From Humibacillus xanthopallidus (GTDB lineage Bacteria; Actinomycetota; Actinomycetes; Actinomycetales; Dermatophilaceae), in contig NZ_VFPM01000004.1 in NCBI RefSeq assembly GCF_006716675.1, positions 124,001 through 188,000 of the forward strand: 64,000 nucleotides of DNA, given 5' to 3'. Positions 61,729-64,000 of the stretch are shown here, in pieces (within the stretch, counting starts at the first letter, position 1; the number at the start of each line of letters is the position of its first letter). The notes beneath the pieces are model-generated. The model did not search any database and was not told the origin of the DNA. It was given only the letters and a program-made list of their open reading frames with translations. The position numbers and the translations under genes were made by a program.

Positions 61729-63576
61729 GTGCACGTCATCGCGACCGCGGGGCACGTCGACCACGGCAAGTCCACGCTCGTGCGTGCCCTGACCGGCATC
61801 GAGCCGGACCGGTGGGCCGAGGAGCACCGGCGCGGCATGACGATCGACCTGGGCTACGCGTGGACGACCCTCGCGCCGGGCGTCGAGGTGGCGTTCGTCG
61901 ACGTGCCCGGCCACGAGCGCTTCATCGGCAACATGCTCGCGGGGCTCGGCCCCGCCCCGGCCGTCGTCCTCGTCGTCGCCGCCGACGAGGGGTGGCGGCG
62001 CCAGTCGGCCGAGCACCTCGCCGCGGTCGACGCGCTCGGCATCACGCACGGCCTCCTCGTCGTCACCCGGAGCGACCTCGCCGACCCGGAGCCGGCGATG
62101 GCGCAGGCAGTGGAGCAGCTCGGCCGGACGAGCCTGGCGGGGAGCCCCGCGCTCGCGGTGTCGGCCCGCACGGGCCAGGGTCTGGGCGATCTCCGGGCGG
62201 CGCTCGGCGACCTCGTCGCCACGCTCCCGCCACCGGAGACGGCCGGGCGCACCCGCCTCTGGGTCGACCGGTCCTTCTCGATCCGGGGCAGCGGCACCGT
62301 CGTCACGGGCACGCTCGGTGCGGGGACGATCCGGGTGGGCGACGACCTCCTCGTCCACCGCGCGTCAGGAGCCACGCTGCGGGCGACGGTCCGCGGCCTC
62401 CAGAGCCTCGAGCAGCCCTGCGACGCCGTCTCCGCCGTGGCGCGGGTCGCGGTCAACCTGCGCGGAGTCCGCGTCGACGAGGTCGGCCGGGGCGACGCGC
62501 TGCTCACCCCGGACGCCTGGCACGTGACGAGGACGGTCGACGTGCGGCTCACCACCGACTCGTCCGACGAGACGTCACCCGGGGCGCGGCACCGCCCGCA
62601 GGAGGGTGACCGGCTGCCGGCCCACCTCATGGTCCACGCGGGCACCCTCGCCGTGGAGGCACGGGTCCGCCCGCTCGGCCCCGGCGCAGTGCGTCTGGGC
62701 CTGTCCGACCCGCTGCCCCTCGCTGCGGGCGACCGGGTCGTCCTGCGCGACCCGGGGTCGCGCCGCGTCGTCGGTGCGCTCGTCGTCGACGCCGACCCAC
62801 CCCGGCTCGACCGCCGGGGCGCGGCCGCCCGTCGTGCCGTCGAGGTCGCGGTCCTGGCCGCGGTGCCGGACCTCGCGCGGGAGGTGGCGCGTCGCGGGTG
62901 GATGCGTCACGACGACGCGGTCTCGCTCGGGATCGTCGTGCCCGCGGGAGGGCGTCCTGCGAGCACCGTTGCGCGCCGCGGTGGCTGGCTCGTCGACGAC
63001 GACGCCTGGCAGGTGGCGGGACAGCGGCTGCGGGCGGCCGTCGAGCGGCGCGCGGAGTCGACTCCCATCGACCCCGGAGTGCCCCTGGAGGCCGCACGCG
63101 CCTCGGCAGGCCTGCCCGACCGGGCCCTCGTGACCGGGCTCGCCGAAGCGACCGGGCTCGAGGTGCGTGACGGGCGCGTCGGGTTGCCGGGCCACGCGGC
63201 AGCGCTCGGCGACCGCGCCGAGGCTGCGCTCCGGGCGGTCGAGGCGCGGCTGCGGGAGCATCCGTTCACGGCGCCCGAGCAGCACGACCTCGACGCGGCC
63301 GGGCTCGGGGCCCGCGAGCTCGCCGCCGCCCAGGGCACCGGCCGCATCCTCCGGCTGCCCGGCGAGATCGTGCTCCTGCCGTCGGCGCCGGCGCTCGCGA
63401 TGCGCGAGCTCGCCCGGTTGCCCCAGCCCTTCACGACGAGTGACGCGCGCCAGGCGCTCGGCTCGACGCGTCGCACCGTGGTCCCGCTCCTCGAGCACCT
63501 CGACGGCCGGGGCTGGACCCGTCGCCTCGACGGGTCGCACCGCGAGGTCGTGCGCGCCCGGCCCGCCTCGCCCTGA
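61729..63576 (+). CDS. selB: Selenocysteine-specific elongation factor
   Basis: The protein has 615 residues, the usual size. The GTPase domain has TAGHVDHGKSTLVRALTG, VDVPGHERFIGNML and VVTRSDLADPEP. Beta-barrel domains 2-3 (SFSIRGSGTVVTGTLGAGTI) and the carboxyl-terminal winged-helix repeats that bind SECIS follow (about residues 400-615). It delivers selenocysteyl-tRNA to the UGA of the dehydrogenase gene. It starts at GTG 61729. Confidence 0.94.
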   Translation: MHVIATAGHVDHGKSTLVRALTGIEPDRWAEEHRRGMTIDLGYAWTTLAPGVEVAFVDVPGHERFIGNMLAGLGPAPAVVLVVAADEGWRRQSAEHLAAVDALGITHGLLVVTRSDLADPEPAMAQAVEQLGRTSLAGSPALAVSARTGQGLGDLRAALGDLVATLPPPETAGRTRLWVDRSFSIRGSGTVVTGTLGAGTIRVGDDLLVHRASGATLRATVRGLQSLEQPCDAVSAVARVAVNLRGVRVDEVGRGDALLTPDAWHVTRTVDVRLTTDSSDETSPGARHRPQEGDRLPAHLMVHAGTLAVEARVRPLGPGAVRLGLSDPLPLAAGDRVVLRDPGSRRVVGALVVDADPPRLDRRGAAARRAVEVAVLAAVPDLAREVARRGWMRHDDAVSLGIVVPAGGRPASTVARRGGWLVDDDAWQVAGQRLRAAVERRAESTPIDPGVPLEAARASAGLPDRALVTGLAEATGLEVRDGRVGLPGHAAALGDRAEAALRAVEARLREHPFTAPEQHDLDAAGLGARELAAAQGTGRILRLPGEIVLLPSAPALAMRELARLPQPFTTSDARQALGSTRRTVVPLLEHLDGRGWTRRLDGSHREVVRARPASP

Positions 63577-63582
63577 GAGCCC

Positions 63583-63616
63583 GCCGGACGGCATACGCCG
63601 GCGTATGCCGTCCGGC
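63583..63616. terminator. Perfect 34-bp palindrome with two GCCGGACGGCATAC arms
   Basis: Bases 63583-63616 form a perfect palindrome, starting 7 bases after selB ends. Each arm is an exact copy of the dispersed 14-mer (63583-63596 and the inverted 63603-63616). As RNA it makes a strong hairpin, so it probably terminates the sel transcript before the next gene. Confidence 0.85.
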
Positions 63617-63656
63617 CGGCCACCGGGTGTCGGTGCGGGATGGCAGGCTGACCTCG

Positions 63657-64000
63657 ATGGCGAAGGACAGGCGGGCCGACGTGCTCGATCGATTCTCCCC
63701 GGCGACGGCCGCGTGGTTCCGGGGCAGCTTCAGCGCGCCCACGGCGGCGCAGGCCGGGGCGTGGGACGCGATCAGCTCGGGCCACCACTGCGTCGTCGTC
63801 GCCCCGACGGGGTCGGGCAAGACGCTGTCGGCGTTCCTCTGGGCCATCGACCGCATGGCGAGCGAGCCGGTGCCCGCCGACAAGCTCGAGCGCTGCCGCG
63901 TGCTCTACGTCTCGCCGATGAAGGCGCTCGCCGTCGACGTCGAGCGCAACCTGCGTGCGCCGCTCGTCGGCATCGGCCACGCCGCGACGCGGCTCGAGCT
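63657..64000 (+). CDS. Lhr-type helicase (large helicase-related), cut by the window end
   Basis: The first 114 residues are present. FSPATAAWFRGSFSAPTAAQAGAWDAISSGHH precedes motif I VVAPTGSGKTLSAFLWAID and VLYVSPMKALAVDVERNLRAPL, the motif Ia region seen in Lhr proteins. Full Lhr proteins are about 1500 residues. ATG 63657 is the clear start, after the sel terminator. It acts in DNA repair in mycobacteria. The rest lies outside the window. Confidence 0.87.
   Translation, partial: MAKDRRADVLDRFSPATAAWFRGSFSAPTAAQAGAWDAISSGHHCVVVAPTGSGKTLSAFLWAIDRMASEPVPADKLERCRVLYVSPMKALAVDVERNLRAPLVGIGHAATRLE

Overview
Organism: the window is about 70% G+C, densely coded, with many GTG starts and ATGA stop-start overlaps. 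It carries a mycothiol-type maleylpyruvate isomerase, two luciferase-like (LLM) flavin/F420-type oxidoreductases, a ClgR/PopR-type regulator with a clpP pair, and actinobacterial DUF families (DUF4395, DUF3224, DUF2786, DUF1206). This points to a high-GC actinobacterium, probably Micrococcales; an Intrasporangiaceae-like genome is my guess, not something the sequence proves. I saw no insertion sequence, prophage, CRISPR array or rRNA. The only RNA gene I can support is a selenocysteine tRNA. Layout, 0-23 kb: a carboxyl-terminal gene fragment; a GerW/YtfJ-like protein; a three-gene sugar ABC importer (permease, single-domain ATPase, binding lipoprotein) with a ROK regulator; an FAD dehydrogenase and a DinB-fold protein; a clpP pair whose upstream region carries the same kind of CGC-N5-GCG site as the gene of a ClgR/PopR-like regulator 3 kb away; a large exported protein; a DrrAB-like ABC exporter; small DUF proteins; a secreted trypsin-like protease; endonuclease IV; a metallo-hydrolase; a GH13 enzyme coupled to an LLM oxidoreductase; a DJ-1/PfpI protein. 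Layout, 22-43 kb: an LLM-hemerythrin fusion, M20 peptidase, MFS transporter, an endonuclease/exonuclease/phosphatase-fold protein, a divergent TetR/methyltransferase pair, a convergent gap filled with six copies of a 19-nt repeat at 32-nt period, a DUF2786 protein, an esterase/ATP-grasp pair, a lipid kinase with two PAP2 phosphatases, DUF1206, a hydrolase, a secreted VWA-PKD protein, and a Ski2-like helicase. Layout, 43-64 kb: sucrose phosphorylase; a gentisate-pathway operon under a divergent IclR regulator (AAHS transporter, gentisate dioxygenase, fumarylpyruvate hydrolase, maleylpyruvate isomerase, and a 3-hydroxybenzoate 6-hydroxylase broken by a one-base frameshift); a universal stress protein behind a DosR-like box; a polysaccharide deacetylase; then a selenium/formate block. 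That block holds a selenocysteine-containing formate dehydrogenase (in-frame TGA at 52785 followed by a SECIS-like hairpin), its Fe-S and membrane subunits, an OFA-family transporter, and the complete selenocysteine set selD, selC (tRNA-Sec), selA and selB. The window ends inside an Lhr-type helicase. How the parts work together: formate dehydrogenase is the obvious client of the adjacent sel genes. The aromatic operon would take gentisate to fumarate and pyruvate, with its upper hydroxylase probably lost. The clpP pair and regulator look like a self-limiting proteolysis loop, because the regulator ends in an SsrA-like LAA. Across all of this lies an unexplained signal: the nonpalindromic nonamer GTATGCCGY, about 42 copies by eye in both orientations, in genes and in intergenic hairpins. 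Its density and pairing recall the DNA uptake sequences of Neisseria, though no such function is shown here.
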